Positions 16,863-24,881 of a stretch of 26,960 nucleotides of DNA are shown here, piece by piece. Numbering within the stretch: the first letter of the stretch is position 1; the number at the start of each line of letters is the position of its first letter. A program made the translations under genes and the position numbers. This DNA is from F1-20-MAGs119 sp040401695. GTDB taxonomy: Bacteria > Actinomycetota > Acidimicrobiia > Acidimicrobiales > Ilumatobacteraceae. The stretch is from assembly GCA_040401695.1 (NCBI GenBank), contig JBBANY010000027.1, positions 1-26,960 of the forward strand. The letters are read 5' to 3'. The notes under the pieces are model-generated. The model was not told the origin of the DNA. It made no database searches and was given only the letters and a program-made list of their open reading frames with translations.

Positions 16863-18590
16863 TCACATCGAGGGTTGCTTGGCGATTTCGGCGAGGAATT
16901 CGTCGTTGTTCCGGAAGGACTTCAGGCGGTCGATCAGCAACTCGAGACCCGGGCCCGCATTGCCGTCGGCGGCCAGTCCCGAGAGCACGCGGCGCAGTTT
17001 CCAGACCAACTGCAGCTGCTTGCGGTCGAAGAGCAGTTCCTCGTGACGGGTGCTGGACGCATCGACGTCGATGGCCGGATAGATGCGGCGCTCGGCGAGC
17101 TTGCGGTCGAGGCGCAGTTCCATGTTGCCCGTGCCCTTGAACTCTTCGAAGATCGCATCGTCCATGCGGCTGTTTGTTTCGACGAGACACGTCGCGAGGA
17201 TCGTGAGGCTTCCACCCTCTTCCACGTTGCGCGCGGCACCGAAGAACTTCTTCGGCGGGTACAGCGCACCGGCGTCGATACCACCCGACATGATGCGTCC
17301 CGTTGCGGGGGCGGCAAGGTTGTAGGCGCGCGACAAACGCGTGATGCCGTCGAGAACCACGACGACGTCACGGCCCGCTTCGACCATGCGCTTGGCCTTT
17401 TCGATCGCCATTTCGGCGACGATCGTGTGCTCTTCGGAGGGACGGTCGAAGGTCGACGAGATGACTTCACCGCGAACGGTGCGCTTCATGTCGGTCACTT
17501 CTTCGGGGCGCTCGTCGATGAGCAACACGATGAGGTCGACTTCGGGGTTGTTCTTCTCGATCGACGTGACGATCGTCTTCATGATCGTCGTCTTGCCCGC
17601 CTTCGGGGGCGACACGATGAGACCGCGCTGGCCCTTTCCGATCGGCGAGATCAGGTCGATGATGCGCGACGTCATGTTCGCCGGGTCCTGCGGATCTTCC
17701 AGGCGCAACTTTTCGTCGGGGAACAATGGCGTGAGGTCTTCGAAACGCGGACGACCCTTCACCGACTCGGCCGGCTTGCCGTTGATCGAATGGATCTCGA
17801 GCAGCGCCGGGTTCTTCTCACCGCGACCCGCGGGGCGGGCCATGCCGGTGACGTGGTCTCCCTTGCGCAGTCCGTACTGACGTGTCTGCTTGACCGAGAT
17901 GTAGGCGTCGTCGCGATGCGGCAGATAACCGCGCACGCGCAGGAAGCCGTAGCCCTCGTCTCGCAGGTCGAGATAGCCGTTCACGGCGACGGGCTCGTTG
18001 CTGACCGGTTCCCCGTCGACGGGTGCGTCGATTTCGTAGCGGTCGTCACCCTGCGGGGCCATGTCGTCGCGACGGCCCTTGTTGCGCCGACGACGGCGAC
18101 GGTTGCGGTTGCCACCCTCACCATCGAAGTCGCGTCGCTGTTGGCCGTCACGCTGCTGGAAGTCGCGACGCTGACCGTTGTCGTTGCGGGATTCGTTGCG
18201 CGGTCCACGGTCGTTGCGCTGGCCGTCGTTGTTGCGCGGACCGCGGTCGTTGCGCTGGCCACCGCCGGCGGCGACGGTCTCGTCGAGCGTTCCTTCATGT
18301 TCGGCAAGTTCGATCTCCCACTCGGAGAGCGGTTCGCCGTCGGGTCCGAGGACCACACGCGGCTCGCTCGATGCCGCATTCGCCGCGGGTGCGGGCTTCG
18401 CGGCGGGCGCCGGCTTTGCTGCAGGCTTGGCGACCGGTTCGGGGGTCGAGGTCTGCTCGAGAATCTTGTCGATCAGCTCGGCTTTCTTCGCGCGTGACAC
18501 CGACTTCACGCCGAGCGCCTGGGCGATTGCCATCAGTTGCTCGCGGTCCTTGCCCTCGAGTACCGACTTCTCTAGTGCTTCTGCAGCCAC
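16863..18590 (-). CDS. rho: Transcription termination factor Rho with Arg/Asn/Asp-rich insertion
   Basis: Hexameric RNA-dependent ATPase that ends transcription of unstructured, untranslated RNA. It has 575 residues against about 420 in E. coli. The N-terminal helical Rho_N domain is at about 5-46. An Ala/Pro linker follows, then an extremely Arg/Asn/Asp/Gln/Gly-rich insertion at about 110-180, the cold-shock-like RNA-binding domain (about 200-275) and the RecA-like motor with the P-loop SPPKAGKTT (327-335), LLIDERPEEV, the LDGITRLSRAYN segment and SGGIDAGALYPPKKFFGAARN. The insertion is typical of actinobacterial Rho, in which it adds RNA-binding capacity. The GTG at 18590 has AAAGG/TAGG just upstream; an ATG 17 bases before it is out of frame. 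Confidence 0.97.
   Translation of the reverse strand: MAAEALEKSVLEGKDREQLMAIAQALGVKSVSRAKKAELIDKILEQTSTPEPVAKPAAKPAPAAKPAPAANAASSEPRVVLGPDGEPLSEWEIELAEHEGTLDETVAAGGGQRNDRGPRNNDGQRNDRGPRNESRNDNGQRRDFQQRDGQQRRDFDGEGGNRNRRRRRRNKGRRDDMAPQGDDRYEIDAPVDGEPVSNEPVAVNGYLDLRDEGYGFLRVRGYLPHRDDAYISVKQTRQYGLRKGDHVTGMARPAGRGEKNPALLEIHSINGKPAESVKGRPRFEDLTPLFPDEKLRLEDPQDPANMTSRIIDLISPIGKGQRGLIVSPPKAGKTTIMKTIVTSIEKNNPEVDLIVLLIDERPEEVTDMKRTVRGEVISSTFDRPSEEHTIVAEMAIEKAKRMVEAGRDVVVVLDGITRLSRAYNLAAPATGRIMSGGIDAGALYPPKKFFGAARNVEEGGSLTILATCLVETNSRMDDAIFEEFKGTGNMELRLDRKLAERRIYPAIDVDASSTRHEELLFDRKQLQLVWKLRRVLSGLAADGNAGPGLELLIDRLKSFRNNDEFLAEIAKQPSM
18195..18260 (-). repeat. Imperfect direct repeat coding part of the Rho insertion
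   Basis: Two 30-base copies, 18195-18224 and 18231-18260, differ at two positions and have a 36-base period. Each encodes QRNDRGPRN in the disordered insertion of Rho (112-120 and 124-132). The pattern suggests the insertion grew by local duplication. Confidence 0.75.
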
Positions 18591-18651
18591 CGCTGCCTAC
18601 CTTTCATCCCCGCATGCACGCGTGAGGCGGGCGGGATTCAATGGGGTTCGC

Positions 18652-18661
18652 NNNNNNNNNN
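18652..18661. other. Assembly gap of ten N
   Basis: Ten consecutive unknown bases, most likely a scaffolding placeholder and not a true length. It lies between the rho start and the thrC stop. Confidence 0.98.
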
Positions 18662-18716
18662 GGAAGATTCTCCGCTGCGAAAAACTCTGCGAGGAAATCG
18701 CCGAGCCAGTGGTCAC

Positions 18717-18746
18717 ACCATAACTTTCGACCGTCAGGCTTTGCAA
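18717..18746 (-). promoter_or_regulatory. Candidate sigma-A-type promoter upstream of rho
   Basis: Reading the minus strand, TTGCAA (18746-18741) and TATGGT (18722-18717) are separated by 18 bases; shifting the -10 to TTATGG gives 17. Each hexamer matches the consensus at four of six positions. It would give a leader of roughly 120 bases, plus whatever the N gap hides, before the rho GTG. Support is from spacing and base matches only. Confidence 0.35.
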
Positions 18747-18801
18747 CGCTTTCGCCGGAAAACGCTCGTTTGAACGGCAAAAAGCCGGTTCGCAGGTGTG
18801 C

Positions 18802-20193
18802 TCAGAGGCCCGAAAGCGCCGCGACCTCGGCCTCGACGGCGGCAAGGTCGTTGACCACGCGGGTCACCCGCTCGGGACGGTCGAACAGATCGGCCATGTG
18901 CGCCGGCAGTTCGGGGCGTCGGCCGGTTGCGCGTTCGACGGCATCGGGAAACTTCGCCGCGTGCGCGGTCGCGAGAGTCACCATCGGTACGCCGTCCTCT
19001 TGGTGGGTGCGTCCACCGAGCACACCGACGGCCGTGTGCGGGTCGATCATCTGGCCCGTCGACTCGTAGACGTCCTTGATCATCGCCGTGGTTTGCGTGT
19101 CGTCGCACCGCGCCGCGCGGAACACCGGGGCCAGCCACGTGTCGTACTGGTCGGCCTCGACGGCGAATGCACCGGCCGAACGAAAACGCTGCAGCTGTTC
19201 GGTTGTCAGACCACCGTCGCGACCGTTCATCTCGAACAGCAGACGCTCGAAATTCGACGACACTTGAATGTCCATGCTGGGGCTCAACGTCGGCACCACG
19301 TCACGGGCACGCATTTCTTGGGTTTCGAAAAAGCGCGTGAGAATGTCGTTCGAATTCGAACCCACGACGAGGTGACGAATCGGTGCACCCATCCGCCGAG
19401 CGATCCACCCCGACAACACGTTACCGAAGTTTCCCGTCGGCACGCTGAACGACACGCCGTTTCCGATCGATTCGCCGTTCGCCGCAACCTGCTGGATCGC
19501 GGAGAAGTAGTAGACGACCTGCGCCATGATGCGCGCCCAGTTGATCGAGTTCACGGCCGACAAACGGTGCCTGTCGCGGAACTCTGCGTGGTTGAACATC
19601 GCCTTGACGAGGTCTTGGCAGTCGTCGAATGTTCCGTCGACCGCGAGGGTCATGACATTCGGTGAATTCACGGTGGTCATCTGCCGACGCTGCACGTCGC
19701 TGACGCGTCCGTGCGGGTAGAGGATGACGATCTTCACCCGTGAGCAGTTCTTGACACCATCGATGGCTGCGCTACCGGTGTCACCGCTGGTCGCACCCAC
19801 GATCGTGATGCGCTCGTCGCGCGACTCGAGCAAGTGGTCGAACAACTTGCCGAGAAATTGCAGCGCGACGTCCTTGAAAGCGAGCGTCGGGCCGTGGAAC
19901 AGCTCGAGCATCCAGTGCCCCTGTTCGAGGGGAACGAGCGGCGTCACACGCGGGTCACGGAACGTCGAGTACGCCGCGGCACACAACGAAGCGAGATCTT
20001 CGGCGCTGACTTCGTCACCGATGTACGGCGACATCACGTCGGCAGCCAGTTTCGCGTAGTCACCGCTGATGTGTTCGGGTGCAACGGGCCAGGTCTCGGG
20101 AACGTACAGACCGCCGTCGGTGGCAAGACCCGCAAGCACCGTGTCGGCAAAACCGAGCACGGGCGCGGACCCTCGCGTGGAGACGTAGCGCAT
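18802..20193 (-). CDS. thrC: Threonine synthase
   Basis: PLP enzyme that turns O-phosphohomoserine into threonine, the last step of the pathway. It has 463 residues and is of the long, E. coli/corynebacterial type, with the N-terminal MRYVSTRG signature, rather than the roughly 360-residue mycobacterial type. The PLP lysine is Lys107 in FHGPTLAFKDVALQF. Other marks are GATSGDTGSAA, the NSINWARIMAQVVYYF helix and VPTGNFGNVLSGW for the PLP phosphate. The ATG at 20193 has AGGA inside the TAG stop of hom, 10 bases upstream, so the two genes are surely one operon. No thrB (homoserine kinase) is found next to it. Confidence 0.96.
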   Translation of the reverse strand: MRYVSTRGSAPVLGFADTVLAGLATDGGLYVPETWPVAPEHISGDYAKLAADVMSPYIGDEVSAEDLASLCAAAYSTFRDPRVTPLVPLEQGHWMLELFHGPTLAFKDVALQFLGKLFDHLLESRDERITIVGATSGDTGSAAIDGVKNCSRVKIVILYPHGRVSDVQRRQMTTVNSPNVMTLAVDGTFDDCQDLVKAMFNHAEFRDRHRLSAVNSINWARIMAQVVYYFSAIQQVAANGESIGNGVSFSVPTGNFGNVLSGWIARRMGAPIRHLVVGSNSNDILTRFFETQEMRARDVVPTLSPSMDIQVSSNFERLLFEMNGRDGGLTTEQLQRFRSAGAFAVEADQYDTWLAPVFRAARCDDTQTTAMIKDVYESTGQMIDPHTAVGVLGGRTHQEDGVPMVTLATAHAAKFPDAVERATGRRPELPAHMADLFDRPERVTRVVNDLAAVEAEVAALSGL

Positions 20194-20203
20194 CGCGTCG
20201 TTC

Positions 20204-21490
20204 CTACTGTCCGACGACGCGGATGAATCCGTCGGAACTCTTCACGACTCCGAGACCATCGAATTCACGCAGGCATTGCTGCACCGACGCCTCACGTGCG
20301 GAGTGGGTGATGAAGACGAGGCGTGCGCTCTCACCGATACCGACCTGCTCGGCCGCACGGATGCTGACACCGTTCTTCGCAAACACTCCGGTGATCGCGT
20401 GCAGCACGCCCGGTTGGTCGAGAACCTCGAGTGACAACAGGTATTCGCTGGTCGTGTCGTCGATCGGCGTGAACGCCGGGCGCGCGAACGACCCGAGCAT
20501 GGCGTGGGTGCCCTTTTTCAGGTTCACGGCGGCGTCGATGACGTCACCCAGAACGGCGCTCGCCGTCGGGTCGCCTCCTGCACCGCGGCCGTAGAACATG
20601 AGGGAACCAACCGCCGCGCCTTCGACGAACACTGCGTTGTAGGCATCGCGCACGCTGGCCAGCGGGTGCGTCGCGGGAACCATCGCGGGGTGCACCCGCA
20701 CCGACAGCTGGTCGGAACCGTTCGTCCGTTCGGCGATCGCAAGCAGCTTGATGACGTAGCCGAGGCGACGTGCGATGGCGATGTCGGCCGCGCCGATCGA
20801 GGTGATGCCTTCGCGGTGCACGTCGGCGGAACGTACATCGGCGGCAAAAGCGATGCTGGCGATGATCGCGCACTTCGACGCGGCGTCGAAGGCTTCCACG
20901 TCGGCTGTCGGGTCGGCTTCCGCAAAACCCAGCCGTTGCGCTTCGCGCAGCACGTCGGTGTAGTCGGCGCCTTCTTCCGTCATTTTCGAGAGAATGAAGT
21001 TCGTCGTGCCGTTGACGATGCCCATGACACGGCCGATCGGCTCACCGCGCAGGCTCTCGCGCAGAGGACGGATGAACGGGATACCGCCTGCAACGGCAGC
21101 CTCGAACAACAGGTCGACCCCGGTCGCGTCGGCAACCGCGAACATCTCTGCTCCCGTTTCGGCAAGCAACGCCTTGTTCGCGGTGACAACGGGCTTGCCC
21201 TTCCCCAGCGCCGCGGTGATCGCTTCGCGCGCAGGGCTGATGCCACCCATCACCTCGACGATGAGGTCGACGTTCGGGTCTTCGACAACCGAGTTCACGT
21301 CGGTGACGAACACGCCGTCCAACAGCGCAACACCGCGACTTGCCTTGGCGTTCCGCACGGCGACCTTCGTGATGGAGAGCCGGATTCCCGTGCGTTCGGC
21401 GATGGCACTGGCGCGTTCGTTGACGAGATTGACGAACGCCGCACCGACGTTGCCACACCCGAGGAGGCCGATTCGCACGCTTTCACTCAC
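20204..21490 (-). CDS. hom: Homoserine dehydrogenase with ACT domain
   Basis: Reduces aspartate semialdehyde to homoserine with NAD(P)H, the branch point to threonine and methionine. It has 428 residues from the GTG at 21490. The dinucleotide motif GLLGCGNVG is at 8-16, the catalytic domain contains VTANKALLAETG, AAVAGGIPFIRPL and the GIVNGTTNFILSKM stretch, and a C-terminal ACT domain starts at about residue 350 (LLSLEVLDQPGVLHAITGVF), probably giving feedback control by threonine. The frame is open upstream for 27 more codons, but no family resemblance is seen there. Only a run of G precedes the GTG, so a leaderless transcript is possible. Confidence 0.95.
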   Translation of the reverse strand: MSESVRIGLLGCGNVGAAFVNLVNERASAIAERTGIRLSITKVAVRNAKASRGVALLDGVFVTDVNSVVEDPNVDLIVEVMGGISPAREAITAALGKGKPVVTANKALLAETGAEMFAVADATGVDLLFEAAVAGGIPFIRPLRESLRGEPIGRVMGIVNGTTNFILSKMTEEGADYTDVLREAQRLGFAEADPTADVEAFDAASKCAIIASIAFAADVRSADVHREGITSIGAADIAIARRLGYVIKLLAIAERTNGSDQLSVRVHPAMVPATHPLASVRDAYNAVFVEGAAVGSLMFYGRGAGGDPTASAVLGDVIDAAVNLKKGTHAMLGSFARPAFTPIDDTTSEYLLSLEVLDQPGVLHAITGVFAKNGVSIRAAEQVGIGESARLVFITHSAREASVQQCLREFDGLGVVKSSDGFIRVVGQ

Positions 21491-21496
21491 CCCCCC

Positions 21497-21511
21497 AACG
21501 CTACAAGCGTT
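21497..21511. promoter_or_regulatory. Perfect inverted repeat in front of hom
   Basis: AACGCT-ACA-AGCGTT is a perfect palindrome with a three-base centre, six bases upstream of the hom GTG, in the 91-base space shared with the divergent DUF559-type gene. On the minus strand it contains TAGCGT, a TANNNT-type -10 seven bases before the GTG. It could therefore be an operator overlapping a promoter, or simply a hairpin. No known regulator motif is recognised. Confidence 0.35.
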
Positions 21512-21581
21512 CTCGGTGCGTAGATGCCCGCTTTTCGCTACACGGTGAACCTGAAAGCGACCAGCCCGCACACATGAGGCC

Positions 21582-22481
21582 GTGATCTACCAACATCTCA
21601 TCGACAATGCCGACAAATTCGGCCTCCTCTACCGTCCCGACATCGTGCCAGCACTTTCGTCGCGATCGTCATGGGCACGCGCAATCAGATCGGGCGTCAT
21701 TTGCCTCGAGTACCCGAGCGTGGCGCGCCTCGCTGCAACGACCCCAACGTTGCATCAACGCGTCAAAGCGGCGCATCTTGCATGCGGGCGCGATTCCCTC
21801 ATTGCAGGACCAACCGCAGCGTGGCTCCACGGTGCCTCACTGCCCGAGCCAGGTGAAATTCATGTTCTGACGAGGAACAGATTGAAGAACGCGCAGCGGG
21901 AGAAGTTGGTCCTTCATCGCCCGGTTCAACTCGCACTCGTTGACCACGAAGATCACGATGGGATTCCAGCGACGACTCCGGCGCGGACACTCTTCGACGT
22001 GGCGGCGTGGACTCCCCAATTTCTGCACCGCACGTTCGAGCACTACTTGGTGACCGGCGACTTGACAGTGCGGTCGACGTGGCGTGCCTTGTTCGAGATC
22101 ACTCGTCAAGGTCGCCCTGGCATCACCCGAGTCAGAAACATGTTGAATCAATGGAGCCTCGATACGGAGCAGCCCGAAAGTGTGTTGGAAGCGAAAATGC
22201 TCAGCCTCTGCTTCGTCGCGGGATTTCCGCCGTTCGAGTTTCAAGCCAAGATCGGTCCGTACCGAGTTGACTTTCTTTGGCGAGAACAAATGGCGATCAT
22301 CGAGTGCGACGGATTTGCGTATCATGGCTCGACACGTGATGCGTTCGAAAATGACCGTGCACGTGACGCTTATCTGCAATCCCTTGGTTACACAGTCTGG
22401 CGATTCTCATTTCGACAGATCACTTCACAGCAGAGTGAAGTTCGCGAGCGACTTCGCAGCGTTTTTCGGCGCACCGTGTAG
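21582..22481 (+). CDS. DUF559 / PD-(D/E)XK nuclease-like protein with AbiEi-like N-terminal part
   Basis: 299 residues from a GTG at 21582 (an ATG nine bases earlier runs into a stop at once). The C-terminal 100 residues show the Vsr-like DUF559 pattern: Glu203 in PESVLEAKM, then YRVDFLW with Asp230, MAIIECDGFAYHG with Glu241 and Asp243, DRARDAYLQSLGY with Asp258 and Arg261, and VWRFSF. This is the fold of PD-(D/E)XK nucleases, so DNA cleavage is possible but unproven. The N-terminal half (LIAGPTAAWLHGASLPEPG, 73-91, and ATTPARTLFDVAAW, 130-143) resembles the AbiEi antitoxin-like domain often fused to DUF559 in actinobacteria. Its base composition looks lower in GC than its neighbours and it stands alone, with no toxin partner nearby, which suggests transfer. 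Confidence 0.78.
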   Translation: MIYQHLIDNADKFGLLYRPDIVPALSSRSSWARAIRSGVICLEYPSVARLAATTPTLHQRVKAAHLACGRDSLIAGPTAAWLHGASLPEPGEIHVLTRNRLKNAQREKLVLHRPVQLALVDHEDHDGIPATTPARTLFDVAAWTPQFLHRTFEHYLVTGDLTVRSTWRALFEITRQGRPGITRVRNMLNQWSLDTEQPESVLEAKMLSLCFVAGFPPFEFQAKIGPYRVDFLWREQMAIIECDGFAYHGSTRDAFENDRARDAYLQSLGYTVWRFSFRQITSQQSEVRERLRSVFRRTV

Positions 22482-22529
22482 CGAAAAACGGGTAATTACA
22501 CACCCGAATCCCTAGAGTTGGGCGAGGTC

Positions 22530-24881
22530 ATGAAACGGTTCATTTCCCTCCTCTTGGCCGTCTCGGTCATCAGTCCAATCACCGCGCGGGTGGTGCGGGC
22601 CGAGACGATCGCAGGCCAGACACCGGTCGCGATCCTGGTGAACGGTCGCGGTTTCGGACACGGTCGCGGCATGAGCCAATTCGGCTCGCTCGGCTGGGCC
22701 ACGAAGTTCGGCAAGACCTGGCAGGAGATTCTCGACTTCTATTACGGCGGCACGACACTTTCGCAACTGACCGAAACCGACGCGGGCCTGTCACCCGGCG
22801 GCAAGATCGCCATCCGACTCACGACACTCGACGGCCGCCAAACAGCAGTGCTGTCGGACAACTCGTCGCTCACTCTCGTCAACGACCCGGTGCCCGGTCG
22901 CAAGTGGGCGGCGCTCGTCGCGCGCGAGATCGCTGGCACCACCGCGCAATACCGCGTGTGGGGCAGCACTGTGGCGAAGTGTCCCGTCGCCGCAAAGACC
23001 CCGGAGGAAAGTGGGTTCGTGCAGGTCGCGGACGTCGCCACGACCGCGGTGTTCGCGACCACGCTCAGCGACGACGCAACCGCTGCCGTGGTTCCGAACG
23101 ACATGGTGGGTGTGTGCGAACCGGGTGGAAGCGTGCGCTACTACCGCGGCGTCGTTGCAGCAGTGAACGGCTCCGACGGCGAGAACCGCACGGTCAACAC
23201 GCTTCGCGTCGACGAATACCTGCGCGGCGTCGTGCCGCGCGAATCACCCGCGTCGTGGGGTGATGCGGCGAACGGTGCGGGGATGAACGCCTTGCGGGCA
23301 CAATCCGTCGCTGCGCGGTCGTATGCACTGTCGTCGAAGGCCTATTCCTACGCCAAGCTCTGCGACACGCAGGACTGCCAGGTGTACGGCGGCGCGGCAC
23401 TGCGCGACAAAGTCGGCGGGAAGTTGACCGTCCTCGAGGATCTGCGCACGAATGCGGCCATCACCGACACCTCGGGCTTCGTCATGCGTGACGCCAACGG
23501 CAAGGTGGTGCGCACCGAGTTCACCTCGTCGAACGGTGGACGCACCGCGGGCACCACGTTCCCGCTGCGCGTCGATGACGGCGACATTGCCGCCGACCCC
23601 GCCGAACTGCGTTGGTCGAACGTCATCTCGAAAGCCGCAATCGAAAAGAAATACCCCGAGATCGGCGTGCTCGTCTCGGTTGTCACCACCCACGACGGCC
23701 TGGGTGGCGAATGGAACGGCTACGCGACGAGCGTCGCCATCAACGGCACCGCGGCGACGAAGACTTTGACCGGGTGGGAATTCCGTTCGGCATTCAGCCT
23801 GCGTGCACCGTGGTACGAGACGACACCGATCTACGGCGCGGCACCGGATGCGCCCGTGGTCGGGTCGATGCTGTTCATCGGCGACAGCGTGAGCGAGAGC
23901 ACTCGGACCGAGTTCGAGAGCATCGTCTTGCCCGCCTATCCCACGACCAACATTCAGGTTGCGTCCGGACGGTGCATGGTCGGCGCAACCTGCCTCGGCC
24001 AACCCGACGGACTGTCGATCATCAACGCACTGACACCCGAACAGACACCCGCGATCGCACTCGTTGCACTCGGCTACAACGACATGTCGATGTCGTATGC
24101 AACGGAGATCGACCAGGTCGTCGCCGCGCTCACCGCCCGCGGCGTTCAGCGCATCGTGTTCGTGAACATGTCGACGCGCCGCCAGACCGCCGACTACGGA
24201 ACGATGAACGCGATGCTCGCCAACGCCGCTATCGCCTACCCGAACGTGACGGTGCTCGACTGGAACGCGTACTCATCGGATGCGGAGGAATGGCGCTGGT
24301 TCGTGAAGGACGACAACGTTCACCTCACGGCCACGGGCCAGACCGAGTTCGCCCTCTTCCTGCGCTCACAGCTCGATGCGCTGCGCACACAGGGCCTTCT
24401 GCCCCTCACTCCCTCGCCGTTGAACTTCGTCATCGGCCTGCCGCTGAAAGAGAAGGACCAGGGCAACATGGTCCGCACCCTCCAGGTGGCGCTCAACAAG
24501 GCGCTGCGGCTGCGCAAGCGCGCCATCAAACTCGACGGGATCTACGGCGAAACCACCAAGACCCGCGTCGCCAAGTACGAAACCATGACGGGCCTTCCCG
24601 TCGACGGAGTCGCCGACGAGGCGGTCTGGAAGGGTCTCGGCCTCGACGCACGCCCTGCGTTGTCGGTGATGAAGGCCGGTACGAGGCATGCGGCGGTCAA
24701 GACGGTGCAGGCATCGCTGGCACGAGTGATGAAGGTCAATCTGCCGACCACCGGCATTTTCGACACCACGACTCGCAATCACCTGCGCGAATTCCAACGC
24801 AGGATGAACCTGCGGCCGAGCGGTGTCGTGAACCGACCTACCTGGTTGGCGCTGATGACGACTTCAGCTCAGACTCAGTGA
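22530..24881 (+). CDS. Exported SpoIID - SGNH hydrolase - double peptidoglycan-binding protein
   Basis: 783 residues from the ATG at 22530, chosen because it begins a signal peptide (MKRFISLLLAVSVISPITA, cleavage about 24); a TTG at 22518 is an in-frame alternative. The SpoIID/LytB region spans about 35-430: GHGRGMSQFG (43-52) with FYYGG (70-74), then YLRGVVPRESPASW (230-243) whose Glu238 matches the catalytic glutamate of SpoIID, AQSVAARSYAL and CDTQDCQVYGG. An SGNH esterase domain follows (about 445-620): GDSVSES with Ser453, GYND with Asn517, and DNVH with Asp595 and His598. Two PG_binding_1 domains end the protein (about 635-705 and 712-777). SpoIID is a lytic transglycosylase acting on denuded glycan and SGNH domains often remove O-acetyl groups, so a wall-remodelling enzyme outside the membrane is likely. 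Its 3' end overlaps the opposite-strand glycosyltransferase by 44 bases. Confidence 0.87.
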   Translation: MKRFISLLLAVSVISPITARVVRAETIAGQTPVAILVNGRGFGHGRGMSQFGSLGWATKFGKTWQEILDFYYGGTTLSQLTETDAGLSPGGKIAIRLTTLDGRQTAVLSDNSSLTLVNDPVPGRKWAALVAREIAGTTAQYRVWGSTVAKCPVAAKTPEESGFVQVADVATTAVFATTLSDDATAAVVPNDMVGVCEPGGSVRYYRGVVAAVNGSDGENRTVNTLRVDEYLRGVVPRESPASWGDAANGAGMNALRAQSVAARSYALSSKAYSYAKLCDTQDCQVYGGAALRDKVGGKLTVLEDLRTNAAITDTSGFVMRDANGKVVRTEFTSSNGGRTAGTTFPLRVDDGDIAADPAELRWSNVISKAAIEKKYPEIGVLVSVVTTHDGLGGEWNGYATSVAINGTAATKTLTGWEFRSAFSLRAPWYETTPIYGAAPDAPVVGSMLFIGDSVSESTRTEFESIVLPAYPTTNIQVASGRCMVGATCLGQPDGLSIINALTPEQTPAIALVALGYNDMSMSYATEIDQVVAALTARGVQRIVFVNMSTRRQTADYGTMNAMLANAAIAYPNVTVLDWNAYSSDAEEWRWFVKDDNVHLTATGQTEFALFLRSQLDALRTQGLLPLTPSPLNFVIGLPLKEKDQGNMVRTLQVALNKALRLRKRAIKLDGIYGETTKTRVAKYETMTGLPVDGVADEAVWKGLGLDARPALSVMKAGTRHAAVKTVQASLARVMKVNLPTTGIFDTTTRNHLREFQRRMNLRPSGVVNRPTWLALMTTSAQTQ

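Larger units (their letters stand above)
18591..18801. other. Intergenic region between rho and thrC, interrupted by an assembly gap
   Basis: 211 bases without a recognisable gene, containing a run of N. The right part (18662-18801) holds the candidate rho promoter listed separately and some short inverted repeats, such as AAACG-CT-CGTTT at 18760-18771. I see no convincing terminator for thrC. Because the gap length is unknown, more sequence, including a gene, could be missing here. Confidence 0.7.

Noticed and set aside
16632..18497. Long plus-strand open frame opposite rpmE and rho
   Set aside because: It lies entirely antisense to rpmE and rho, has no recognisable domain, and a Val/Ala/Arg-rich composition explained by third-position GC.
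18775..18801. Possible intrinsic terminator after thrC (CGGC-TTTTT-GCCG on the minus strand)
   Set aside because: Only a four-pair stem with the T-run in the loop rather than after the stem, so it does not fit a terminator.
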